Source: Oscillospiraceae bacterium (GTDB taxonomy: Bacteria > Bacillota > Clostridia > Oscillospirales > Ruminococcaceae). From it: 64,000 bases of DNA. The stretch is from NCBI GenBank assembly GCA_019423755.1, contig JAHZAU010000006.1, positions 1 to 64,000 on the forward strand, read 5' to 3'. Positions 57,294 to 64,000 of this stretch are shown one piece after another. The notes below the pieces were generated by a model that made no database searches, was not told the DNA's origin, and saw only the letters and a list, made by a program, of their open reading frames with translations. Position numbers and translations under genes: made by a program. Each line of letters begins with the position of its first letter. Positions within the stretch are counted from its first letter, which is position 1.

Positions 57294-58532
57294 CTATTTT
57301 TTGAAGATCAGGCAGCCGTTGTGTCCGCCAAAGCCCAGAGAGGTCGATACCGCCAGATCCAGCGGAGCGGTGCGGGCGTGGTTGGGGACGTAGTCCAGGT
57401 CGCAGTCCGGGTCGGGCTGCTCATAGTGGATGGTGGGAGGCGCGATGCCTTCCCGCAGGGCCATGACCGAAGCGATGGCTTCCACCGCGCCTGCCGCGCC
57501 CAGCATGTGGCCGGTCATGGACTTGGTGGAGCTGATGAGGATCTGGCGGGCTTTCTCCTCGCCAAAGGCCTTCTTCACCGCCAGGGTCTCGGTCTTGTCG
57601 TTGAGGGGGGTGCTGGTGCCATGGGCGTTGAAGTAGATGGTGCTGGCTTCTACGTCCACGCCGGAAGCTTTGGCCTCCTCCAGGGCCTCCAGGATGGCGC
57701 GGGTAGCGCCGATGGCCTCGGGATGGGGGGCGGTCATATGGTGGGCGTCGTTGGTGTTGCCGTAGCCGCAAACCTCGGCGTAAATCTTGGCGCCGCGGGC
57801 CACAGCGTGTTCGTACTCTTCCAGCACCAGGATGCCGGCGCCTTCACCCATGACGAAGCCGCTGCGGCGGGCGTCAAAGGGGCAGCAGGCCGCTTCGGGG
57901 TCGGTCTCGGTGGTCAGGGCCTTGCAGCTGGTGAAACCGGCGATGGCCACCGGGTTGACGGCAGCCTCGGCGCCGCCGGCGATGATCGCGTCGGCATAGC
58001 CGTGACGGATGGCGCGGTAGGCCTCACCGATGGTGTTGGTGGAGGTAGCGCAGGCGGTGACCACAGCCAGGCTGGGGCCCTGGGCGTCAAAGCGGATGGC
58101 GATGTTGCCGGCCGCGATGTTGCAGATCATCATGGGCACCAGGAAGGGGGAAATGTGGCGCGGGCCGCTTTCCTCGTGCTTTTTGCACTGCTCGGTGATG
58201 GTGTTGATGCCGCCGGTGCCGGAGCCTACATAGACGCCCAGGCGTTCCGGGGCGATGTTGCCCTGCAGGCCGCTGTCCTCCATGGCCTGGACCGCTGCCG
58301 CCATGGCGTACTGGGCGTACAGGTCGGTGCGGCGGATGCTGGATTTCTCCATATAACGGGTGGCGTCAAAGTCCTTGACCTCACCGGCCACCTTGACCTT
58401 GTGCTCGGTGGTGTCAAAGTGTGTAATGGGGCCGATGCCGTTGACCCCGTCCTTCAGGTTCTGCCAAAAATGTTCCAGGTCGTTGCCCACAGGGGACACA
58501 ACGCCCATACCGGTCACTACTACCCTTTTCAT
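57294..58532 (-). CDS. fabF: 3-oxoacyl-ACP synthase II (FabF)
   Basis: Elongating condensing enzyme. 412 residues. Nucleophile Cys in VTACATSTNTIGEA near 165; His residues in NAHGTSTPLNDKTE near 303 and SMTGHMLGAAG near 340. RVVVTGMGVVSPVGND at the start is typical. It lies downstream of fabG with a 97-base gap. Confidence 0.97.
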   Translation of the reverse strand: MKRVVVTGMGVVSPVGNDLEHFWQNLKDGVNGIGPITHFDTTEHKVKVAGEVKDFDATRYMEKSSIRRTDLYAQYAMAAAVQAMEDSGLQGNIAPERLGVYVGSGTGGINTITEQCKKHEESGPRHISPFLVPMMICNIAAGNIAIRFDAQGPSLAVVTACATSTNTIGEAYRAIRHGYADAIIAGGAEAAVNPVAIAGFTSCKALTTETDPEAACCPFDARRSGFVMGEGAGILVLEEYEHAVARGAKIYAEVCGYGNTNDAHHMTAPHPEAIGATRAILEALEEAKASGVDVEASTIYFNAHGTSTPLNDKTETLAVKKAFGEEKARQILISSTKSMTGHMLGAAGAVEAIASVMALREGIAPPTIHYEQPDPDCDLDYVPNHARTAPLDLAVSTSLGFGGHNGCLIFKK

Positions 58533-58629
58533 AGGCTCCTCCTTCTATCTCTTTGCGCGAGTGGCGCTTGCTTTCTCTATGGATTTGGCCGGATGGGTCC
58601 GGCCGGATGTTTCGTTCTTTCTTTGGGGG

Positions 58630-59376
58630 CTACATCGCCAGGCCGCCGTCCACCCGGATGACCTCTCCGGTGATGTAACGGGCCTGGTCGCTGGCCAGGA
58701 AAGCCGCCAGGTTGGCGATGTCCTCCGGCTCGCCCATGTGCTTCATGGGGATGGCCGCTGCGGCGCCTTCTTTTACCTTGTCGGGCAGGGCCGCCGTCAT
58801 GTCGGTGGCGATGAAGCCCGGCGCGATAGCGTTGCAGGTGACGCCCCGTCCGGCCAGCTCCTTGGCTACCGACTTGGTCAGGCCCACCATCCCCGCCTTG
58901 GCGGAAGCGTAGTTTGCCTGTCCGGCGTTGCCCATAAGGCCGGACACCGAGGTGATGTTGATGATGCGTCCCCGGCGCTTCTTCATCATGTGGGAATAGA
59001 GGCATTTGATCAGATAAAACGCCCCAGCCAGGTTGGTGTCCACCACGGCATTAAAGTCCTCGGGCTTCATGGAAAGTACCAGGCCGTCCCGGACGATACC
59101 GGCGTTGTTCACCAGGACATCCACCCCGCCGAAGTCTGCCAGCACGGCGTCCACCGCGGCCTTCACCTGATCGAACTGGGCCACGTCGCAGCGGTAAGCC
59201 TTGGCGCGGACGCCGGTCGCTTCCAGGAGGGACACCGTCTCCTGAGCGGCGTCCTCCTTCCCGGCGTAAAATACAGCGACATTCATACCATCCTGGGCCA
59301 GCCGCAGGGCGACGGCCCGGCCGATGCCCCGGGAGCCCCCGGTGACCAGTGCGGTCTTGTTTGCGGTTTCTTGCAT
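58630..59376 (-). CDS. fabG: 3-oxoacyl-ACP reductase FabG
   Basis: NADPH-dependent short-chain reductase. 248 residues. VTGGSRGIGRAVALRL binds the cofactor near residue 13; the catalytic Ser and Tyr/Lys are in ITSVSGLMGNAGQANYASAKAG near 140-160. It is 13 bases after fabD. It is the only reductase in the cluster; the enoyl reductase step has no gene here. Confidence 0.96.
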   Translation of the reverse strand: MQETANKTALVTGGSRGIGRAVALRLAQDGMNVAVFYAGKEDAAQETVSLLEATGVRAKAYRCDVAQFDQVKAAVDAVLADFGGVDVLVNNAGIVRDGLVLSMKPEDFNAVVDTNLAGAFYLIKCLYSHMMKKRRGRIINITSVSGLMGNAGQANYASAKAGMVGLTKSVAKELAGRGVTCNAIAPGFIATDMTAALPDKVKEGAAAAIPMKHMGEPEDIANLAAFLASDQARYITGEVIRVDGGLAM

Positions 59377-59389
59377 CTTGCCTGCCTCC

Positions 59390-60316
59390 TTACTCTGCCA
59401 GCGCCCCGAGGGTCTCTTCCAGGGTGGCGCTGTCCTCGACCCGCAGGATGGTCACCTGCGCGCCCAACGTTTTCTTTACCAGACCGCTGAGGGTCTTGCC
59501 CGGGCCTACCTCGATGAAGGTATCGATGCCCTGGGCGGCCATCTCCTCCAGCGTCTTCTGCCACTGGACCGGGTGGCTCACCTGCTCGGCCAGCAGGTGG
59601 CGGCACGCTCCGGCGTCCTGGGGGTAGGGCTGAGCGGTGCGGTTGGCGTAAACCGGGATCTGGGGCGCCTGCAGGCCGCTCTGTTCCAGATGAGCGGCGA
59701 TCTCCTGGGCAGCTTCGTCCATAAAGGGCGAGTGGAACCCGCCGGACACCGCCAGCGGTACGGCCTTGCCGCCTTCTTCCTTGACCCGGGCGCCGAAGGC
59801 TTCCAGCTCCTCGGGCTTCCCGGCTACCACCAGCTGGCCGGGGCAGTTATAGTTGACGGGGTAGACCTTGAGGAAATCCTGGCAAAGCTGCTCTACCTTT
59901 TCGTTTGCGAGCTTGAGCACCGCGCTCATGGAGCTGGGACGGTGCTGGGCCGCCTGGTCCATCCAGCCGCCGCGGCGGCAGACGAAATCAAAGCCCTCCT
60001 CCGGGGAAAAGGCCCCGGCAAAGGTCAGCGCCGCTACCTCGCCCAGGGAGAAGCCGGCCACCGCCTGAGGCACCACACCGGCCTGACGCAGGGCCATAGC
60101 CGCCGCCAGATCCACGCAGTAAACGCAGGGCTGGGTGTTGCAGGTGCGGGAAAGCTCCTCCTTGCTGCCGGTAAAGCACTGGGCAGCCGTACCGGGACGC
60201 AGCCGGTCCGCTAAGGCAAAGACCTCTGCCGCCGCGGAGCTGCGGTCTGCCAGTTCTTTTCCCATGCCGGGGTACTGGCTACCCTGTCCGGCAAACAAAA
60301 ACGCGATCTTTCTCAA
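59390..60316 (-). CDS. fabD: Malonyl-CoA:ACP transacylase
   Basis: Loads malonate on ACP. 308 residues. FLFAGQGSQYPGMGKEL at the N-terminus, the serine loop in AGFSLGEVAALT near 90 (Phe where GHSLGE is common), and the catalytic His in SGGFHSPFM near 200. It is separated from acpP by a 111-base gap with two large alternative hairpins. Confidence 0.95.
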   Translation of the reverse strand: MRKIAFLFAGQGSQYPGMGKELADRSSAAAEVFALADRLRPGTAAQCFTGSKEELSRTCNTQPCVYCVDLAAAMALRQAGVVPQAVAGFSLGEVAALTFAGAFSPEEGFDFVCRRGGWMDQAAQHRPSSMSAVLKLANEKVEQLCQDFLKVYPVNYNCPGQLVVAGKPEELEAFGARVKEEGGKAVPLAVSGGFHSPFMDEAAQEIAAHLEQSGLQAPQIPVYANRTAQPYPQDAGACRHLLAEQVSHPVQWQKTLEEMAAQGIDTFIEVGPGKTLSGLVKKTLGAQVTILRVEDSATLEETLGALAE

Positions 60317-60345
60317 TGTGGTACCTCCATTCGTTTTGGGGATAT

Positions 60346-60404
60346 TCTCAAACAGCCCCCGGAACCTTTCTCGCTCCGGGGATCGTTTGAGAGCATCCGC
60401 TCTC
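60346..60404 (-). promoter_or_regulatory. Mutually exclusive hairpins between acpP and fabD
   Basis: Two inverted repeats share bases. One is TCTCAAAC...CCCCGGA/TCCGGGG...GTTTGAGA (60346-60392). The other is GAGAGC/GCTCTC (60389-60404). Bases 60389-60392 belong to both. No T-run follows on the minus strand, so they are not a standard terminator. They may set the ACP to FabD expression ratio. This is also where many Firmicutes clusters carry fabK. Confidence 0.6.
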
Positions 60405-60427
60405 GGGGAAAAGCCGCAGGCGCGGAC

Positions 60428-60649
60428 TTATTTCTGGGCCTCTTCGATGGCTTTGACCACGTCGCCGACGGTCTTCATGTCCTCGGTCATCTCCATCTGG
60501 ATGTCGAACTCCTCTTCAAAGGACATCATCAGGTCTACGGTGTCCAGGGAGTCCAGTTCCAGCTCCTCGAAGGTGGAGTTTTCGTTGATTTCGGACGGGT
60601 CGCACTCTTTGTAGTCAGCCAGGATCTTGATCACTTTTTCCAGTACCAT
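60428..60649 (-). CDS. acpP: Acyl carrier protein
   Basis: 73 residues, acidic, four-helix fold. The Ser that receives phosphopantetheine is in ELELDSLDTVDLMM near residue 35 (DSL motif). It is 60 bases after fabH, with GGAGG before the start, and followed by the hairpin region. Confidence 0.96.
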   Translation of the reverse strand: MVLEKVIKILADYKECDPSEINENSTFEELELDSLDTVDLMMSFEEEFDIQMEMTEDMKTVGDVVKAIEEAQK

Positions 60650-60709
60650 AATTTGTTACCTCCATAGATTGAAAAGAAATATATAAAATGTCTTTGCAAA
60701 CAAAATCGG

Positions 60710-61666
60710 TTATTCCCATCGCAGCACGCAGGCCCCGCTGGTAAAGCCCGCCCCGAAGGCGGTGAGCACCAGCCATTCCCCGCGCACAAGCTTCCCGGCG
60801 CGGTTGGCGCGGTCCAGCAGGATGGGGATGCAGGCAGCGGAGATGTTGCCCATATCCTCGATTCCCACAAGGCAGCGCTCCATGGGCAGGTGCAGCCGGT
60901 GGGCCGCCGCCTCGATGATCCGCAGGTTGGCCTGATGGGGCACCACATGGCCCACATCCTCCAAAGAAAGCCCCGCTTCCTCCACCACGGTCATCACATC
61001 CCGCACCATGGAGGACACGGCGAACTTATACACCTCGCCGCCGTCCATCTGCAGAAAGCTCCCTGCCCCGCTGCCCGGAGCAAAGGGGCAGTTGCCTTCC
61101 AGGTGGGAAGCGCTCAGCGGCTGGGCGTTGCCCTGGGCGGTCAGGTGGATGGCTTTGAGGGCGTCGCCCTCTCCCAGCACCACCGCTCCGGCGCCATCGC
61201 CAAAGAGGACGCAGGTGGAACGGTCGGTCCAGTCTACTAGGCGGGACATGGCCTCCGCCGCCACCACCAGCACCCGGCGCGCCCGGCCCCGGGCAAAGTA
61301 CCCGGCAGCCACATCCAGCGCGTACAAGAAGCCGGAGCAGGCGGCGTTGACATCCATCGCCGGGCAGCTGGCGCCCAGCTGCTGCTGTACCAGGCAGGCC
61401 AAGGACGGGGTGATATAGTCCCCGTGCAGGGTGGCACAGAGGATCAGGTCCAGCTCCTGGGGCTGCACCCCGGCCTGTTCCAGCGCCTGTTGGGCCGCCT
61501 GGGCCGCCAGCTGGGTCAGGTTCTCGCTGGTGATCACCGAACGCTGCCGGATGCCGGTACGCTTGGTGATCCATTCATCGCTGGTGTCCAGAAAGGTGGA
61601 AAGCTCGTCGTTGGTCACTGCCCGGCAAGGCAGGCAGCTTCCGGTCCCCAAAATCTTGAACATCAT
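60710..61666 (-). CDS. fabH: 3-oxoacyl-ACP synthase III (FabH)
   Basis: Starts fatty acid chains from acetyl- or branched acyl-CoA. 318 residues. Catalytic Cys in NAACSGFLYAL near 112, His/Asn in VVPHQANLRI near 240 and a second Asn near 270. The start is ATG at 61666; the next codon is also ATG. It follows fabT by 28 bases. Confidence 0.95.
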   Translation of the reverse strand: MMFKILGTGSCLPCRAVTNDELSTFLDTSDEWITKRTGIRQRSVITSENLTQLAAQAAQQALEQAGVQPQELDLILCATLHGDYITPSLACLVQQQLGASCPAMDVNAACSGFLYALDVAAGYFARGRARRVLVVAAEAMSRLVDWTDRSTCVLFGDGAGAVVLGEGDALKAIHLTAQGNAQPLSASHLEGNCPFAPGSGAGSFLQMDGGEVYKFAVSSMVRDVMTVVEEAGLSLEDVGHVVPHQANLRIIEAAAHRLHLPMERCLVGIEDMGNISAACIPILLDRANRAGKLVRGEWLVLTAFGAGFTSGACVLRWE

Positions 61667-61694
61667 CGGTTCCCCCTTTTGCCAAAATAGGTTG

Positions 61695-62159
61695 CTAGTC
61701 CGCTTCCGTGGTGCCGATCTTCCGCTTGAGGAAGGCGTCCAGCTTCTGGATGCCGCAGTACAGCGCCTGCTTTTCCTCTTCGGTCATGCCGCTGATGATG
61801 CTGCGGACCATGTTTTCATGAAAATAGCGATGGACCGAGTCCATCTTTTTGCCCTTGCGGGTCAGCGAAACGTATACCGTTCGGCCGTCCTGCTCGCCCC
61901 GCACCTTTTCCACATAGCCTTTTTTGAGAAGCTTGTTGATGGCCACCGTCACCGACGGCAGGGTGATGTCCAGGTCCTCGGCCAGGCCGCTGATGGTGCG
62001 GCGATGTCCCTCGCCCCGGCCCACGGCCTCCAGCATGTGGATCTCGCTGATGGAAAGGTCGATGCCGTGGGAGTTTTTGAGCATACTCTCCTCCACCTTC
62101 AGCACCGAACGGTAGGTGTCTACGATCAGGTCATTGAGCCGGGCGGAAAATTCGTCCAT
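61695..62159 (-). CDS. fabT: FabT-type MarR-family repressor of fatty acid synthesis
   Basis: 154 residues with a winged helix (IHMLEAVGRGEGHRRTISGLAEDLDITLPSVTVAINKLLKKGYVEK). FabT represses fab genes, helped by long-chain acyl-ACP. It is the first gene of the cluster and lies behind a palindromic operator that overlaps the promoter, so autoregulation is very likely. The start at 62159 has GGAGAGGG upstream; an in-frame codon at 62183 is possible. Confidence 0.9.
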   Translation of the reverse strand: MDEFSARLNDLIVDTYRSVLKVEESMLKNSHGIDLSISEIHMLEAVGRGEGHRRTISGLAEDLDITLPSVTVAINKLLKKGYVEKVRGEQDGRTVYVSLTRKGKKMDSVHRYFHENMVRSIISGMTEEEKQALYCGIQKLDAFLKRKIGTTEAD

Positions 62160-62205
62160 TATTTGATCCCTCTCCTCCCCCAATACGGGGTGTCGTCCAA
62201 CAATT

Positions 62206-62251
62206 AATTAGATTGTCAAACTAATTATAGCGCCGTGTTCTTCTGTGTCAA
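62206..62251 (-). promoter_or_regulatory. fab operon promoter with FabT-like operator
   Basis: Minus-strand -35 TTGACA (62251-62246) and -10 TATAAT (62229-62224), spacing 16. A 21-base near-perfect palindrome AATTAG-N-TTG-N-CAA-N-CTAATT (62206-62226) overlaps the -10 and the start site. FabT/MarR-type sites described in streptococci are of similar form, TTTGA-TCAAA like. Binding here would block initiation. Confidence 0.8.
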
Positions 62252-62346
62252 GTGTTACAAATAAAGTCCTGTGTTTTTCACAAAAAGCCGTCTGCCCTCC
62301 GGGGCCTTTTCGTGAAATCGCCCGCGAAAAACCGCGATTTCGGGCA

Positions 62347-62391
62347 GAAAAAAACGCGCCTGCCGGGAGAGTCTCTCCCAAAACAGGCGCG
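62347..62391 (-). terminator. Terminator of the scpB-DUF2953-gerW unit
   Basis: Stem CGCGCCTG/CAGGCGCG with inner GGGAGA/TCTCCC, and seven A on the left, which is the T-run for leftward transcription. Confidence 0.85.
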
Positions 62392-62409
62392 TTGTACGGC
62401 TTTGGTATG

Positions 62410-62802
62410 TTATTCTGCGGCGGGTGCGGCCGGGGCTTTTTTGTCCTTGGACAGCACGCCGTTGACCTTGTCGATCACTTCCGGCACCATGCTGACGATG
62501 CGGTCGGCTGCACCGTGGGTCTCGCTGATGTTGATGAGCTTCACATCGCCGTCCTTGACCACCAAAAAGCCCAAAGGCTGGATGGTGACCCCACCGCCGG
62601 TGCCGCCGCCGAAGTTTTTGGCCGACGGGTCCTTGCCAAAGTCCGAACCGGCGGAAGCGTAGCCGAAGGTCACCTTGGATACCGGGATCAGGGTGGTGCC
62701 GTCCGGCATGGTGATGGGGTTGCCCACCACCGCGTTGACATCGATCATATCCTTGAGGTTTTTCATGGAGCCATTCATGACACCGTTGAGATTTTCGCTC
62801 AT
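62410..62802 (-). CDS. gerW: GerW-family sporulation protein (YtfJ)
   Basis: 130 residues. The family core is recognisable: KNLKDMIDVNAVVGNPI, GTTLIPVSKVTFGYASAGSDF and GGGTGGGVTIQPLGFLV. GerW is made in sporulating Bacillus and needed for normal germination. The gene is beside a DUF2953 gene (YtfI in B. subtilis), a known neighbour pair, which supports both calls. The C-terminus is Ala/Pro-rich. Confidence 0.92.
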   Translation of the reverse strand: MSENLNGVMNGSMKNLKDMIDVNAVVGNPITMPDGTTLIPVSKVTFGYASAGSDFGKDPSAKNFGGGTGGGVTIQPLGFLVVKDGDVKLINISETHGAADRIVSMVPEVIDKVNGVLSKDKKAPAAPAAE

Positions 62803-62806
62803 ATTG

Positions 62807-63583
62807 TTACCTGTCCTTTCTATCCGAAGGAGATTGCTTCTGTTTTTCTGCCTGCATCTGCTGCCGCAGGAACCGGACGCCGAAGCCCACTCCCGCTGCC
62901 AGCCAGACGATGGGGTGGCCTTTCGCCCGCACCCGGGCGTTCCAGTGGGTGTATGGCGCCAAAAAGTCCGGCCGGATGTCCACCTTTTTGTGTTCCAACC
63001 GCACCAGGTCGTGGGTCAGGGCCAGCAGCGCCGTCATTCCGGCGCAAAGCCTGCCGTAATCTTCGGCCACGGTAGCGCTGTCCTCGCCTCCCACCTGCAC
63101 CGCCAGCGCCAAGGAAATCCGCAGGTCCCGCCGCATCCAGCGAAGGGGCGGCCCGGCGGCTTCCAGCGCCTGACGTCCTAGCTCCAAGCCGGCCTGCAGC
63201 TTTTCGATCCGCTGGGAAAGGCTCGGGGACGGCTTCTTCGGGGCGGGCTTTTGGGCCGGCTGTTTTTTGGGGGGCGGCTGGGGCTTTTTCTTTTCTTTTT
63301 TGGGCTTTGGCGGGTAGACCTTCACCCGCACCGGCCCCCAGCGGACCCACACCCGGCACCGATGCTCCGGCGGGGGCGGCGGAAGCTCCGGCCAAAGGCC
63401 CTGGCCCTTTAGGTAGGCCGCAGCGGCCGCCAGCTGGGGGTCCGACTCCCAGGACGGCGGGCGGTCCGGCGGCGGGTCCGACTCCCCGGGGACCTCCTGC
63501 CAGCAGGCTTCCACCCCGGTGGGGACACACAGCAGCACCAGCACAGCCAGGAGCACGCCCAATATGATCTGTAAGACCAGCAT
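62807..63583 (-). CDS. DUF2953-family membrane-anchored protein (YtfI-like)
   Basis: 258 residues. One N-terminal membrane helix (about 3-22) is followed by a low-complexity stretch rich in Pro and Lys (about 91-120) and a C-terminal region with ISLALAVQVGGEDSATVAEDYGRL, which matches the family. The function is not known; in Bacillus it is linked to sporulation. It ends four bases before gerW begins. Confidence 0.8.
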   Translation of the reverse strand: MLVLQIILGVLLAVLVLLCVPTGVEACWQEVPGESDPPPDRPPSWESDPQLAAAAAYLKGQGLWPELPPPPPEHRCRVWVRWGPVRVKVYPPKPKKEKKKPQPPPKKQPAQKPAPKKPSPSLSQRIEKLQAGLELGRQALEAAGPPLRWMRRDLRISLALAVQVGGEDSATVAEDYGRLCAGMTALLALTHDLVRLEHKKVDIRPDFLAPYTHWNARVRAKGHPIVWLAAGVGFGVRFLRQQMQAEKQKQSPSDRKDR

Positions 63584-63601
63584 CCCGGCTGCCTCCTTTG
63601 C

Positions 63602-64000
63602 TTATGGGTTTTGCTCGGCGGTTTCCTGCGGCTGGGGCTCCGGGATGCGCGGAAGGGCCTGGATGTCCTTCATGCCGAAGCACCGCAGGAAGTTGGCGGT
63701 GGTGCGGTAGGCGATGGGCCGCCCGGGGATCTCCAGACGCCCGGCCTCCTCCACCAGCTCCTTTGCCACCAGCGAGTTGACCACCGAGCCGCTGTCCACG
63801 CCGCGGACCTGCTCCACAAAGGACTTGGTCACCGGCTGGTTGTAGGCGATGATCGCCAATACCTCCAGCGCCGCCTGGGAAAGGGGGGCATCTCGCCGGA
63901 TCTCCAGCGCTTCCTTAATAATGGGAGCGTACTGCTCCTTGGTGGTCATTTGATAGCATTCCCCCAAACGGAGGATCTGAAACGGAAATTTCTTGTAACT
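63602..64000 (-). CDS. scpB: Chromosome segregation protein ScpB, 5' part outside window
   Basis: The frame continues beyond the window edge; the visible part codes for 132 residues of the C-terminal two thirds of ScpB. It reads FQILRLGECYQMTTKEQY near the window end, followed by winged-helix segments (PLSQAALEVLAIIAYNQPVTKS, RGVDSGSVVNSLVAKELVEE). ScpB works with ScpA and SMC in chromosome condensation. The gene precedes DUF2953 and gerW on the same strand, a common order in Firmicutes. Confidence 0.93.
   Translation of the reverse strand, partial: SYKKFPFQILRLGECYQMTTKEQYAPIIKEALEIRRDAPLSQAALEVLAIIAYNQPVTKSFVEQVRGVDSGSVVNSLVAKELVEEAGRLEIPGRPIAYRTTANFLRCFGMKDIQALPRIPEPQPQETAEQNP

Overview
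The window is a contiguous piece of chromosome from a GC-rich, endospore-forming Clostridia-type Firmicute. The evidence is spoIIR and gerW, the YqhQ (DUF1385) gene next to prmC, a T-box in front of alaS, FabT-type control of fatty acid synthesis, IreB, and consistent AGGAGG-type ribosome binding sites with several TTG starts. An Oscillospirales-like gut anaerobe is the best guess, but this is inference from gene content. I see no insertion sequence, prophage, CRISPR array or rRNA. This is core genome with some accessory islands.

Layout. 1-590: end of a tRNA-Val gene and the atp promoter. 591-7992: complete F-type ATP synthase operon (atpZ-like, atpI, B, E, F, H, A, G, D, C); subunit c carries a two-carboxylate ion site that points to Na+ coupling. 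8006-10196: iron alcohol dehydrogenase with an SCP2-like partner, and a small lipoprotein. 10204-16595: leftward operon comEC-holA-toprim gene-MBOAT-DHHW. The MBOAT acyltransferase and its DHHW partner have both lost their signature residues. 16734-21556: spoIIR, whose 3' end contains the alaS promoter and the start of its T-box leader, then alaS, a HIT protein and a phosphoribosyltransferase. 21569-25251: flavoprotein, ispE, DUF362 ferredoxin-type protein, small membrane protein and acetyltransferase. 25275-29707: aminotransferase with an Lrp regulator, PHP phosphatase, DUF975 membrane protein and a histidine phosphatase.

29904-37303: XRE-type regulator behind a structured leader; a three-gene unit of FG-GAP/VCBS lipoprotein, response regulator and histidine kinase; then yqhQ, prmC and a HAD phosphatase. 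37309-39428: ECF sigma factor with a membrane-anchored, acidic-linker anti-sigma candidate. 39455-45492: TetR regulator, a 2-hydroxyacyl-CoA dehydratase activase-type system split over two genes, and a CmpB-like membrane protein. 45682-51430: aroF-aroB-aroA-aroC-pheA operon, preceded by a leader peptide rich in Phe codons and a terminator, which looks like phenylalanine attenuation. 51438-53119: a hypothetical protein, ireB, and a DegV/FakB-type fatty-acid-binding protein. 53162-62251: type II fatty acid operon fabT-fabH-acpP-fabD-fabG-fabF-accB-fabZ-accC-accD-accA, with no enoyl-ACP reductase and a palindromic FabT-like operator on the promoter. 62347-64000: gerW, a DUF2953 gene and the 3' part of scpB.

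The most interesting signals are the aromatic-amino-acid attenuator, the coordinated loss of catalytic motifs in the MBOAT/DHHW pair, the Na+-type c subunit, the overlap of spoIIR with the alaS T-box, and the fab operon without a reductase but with two mutually exclusive intercistronic hairpins.
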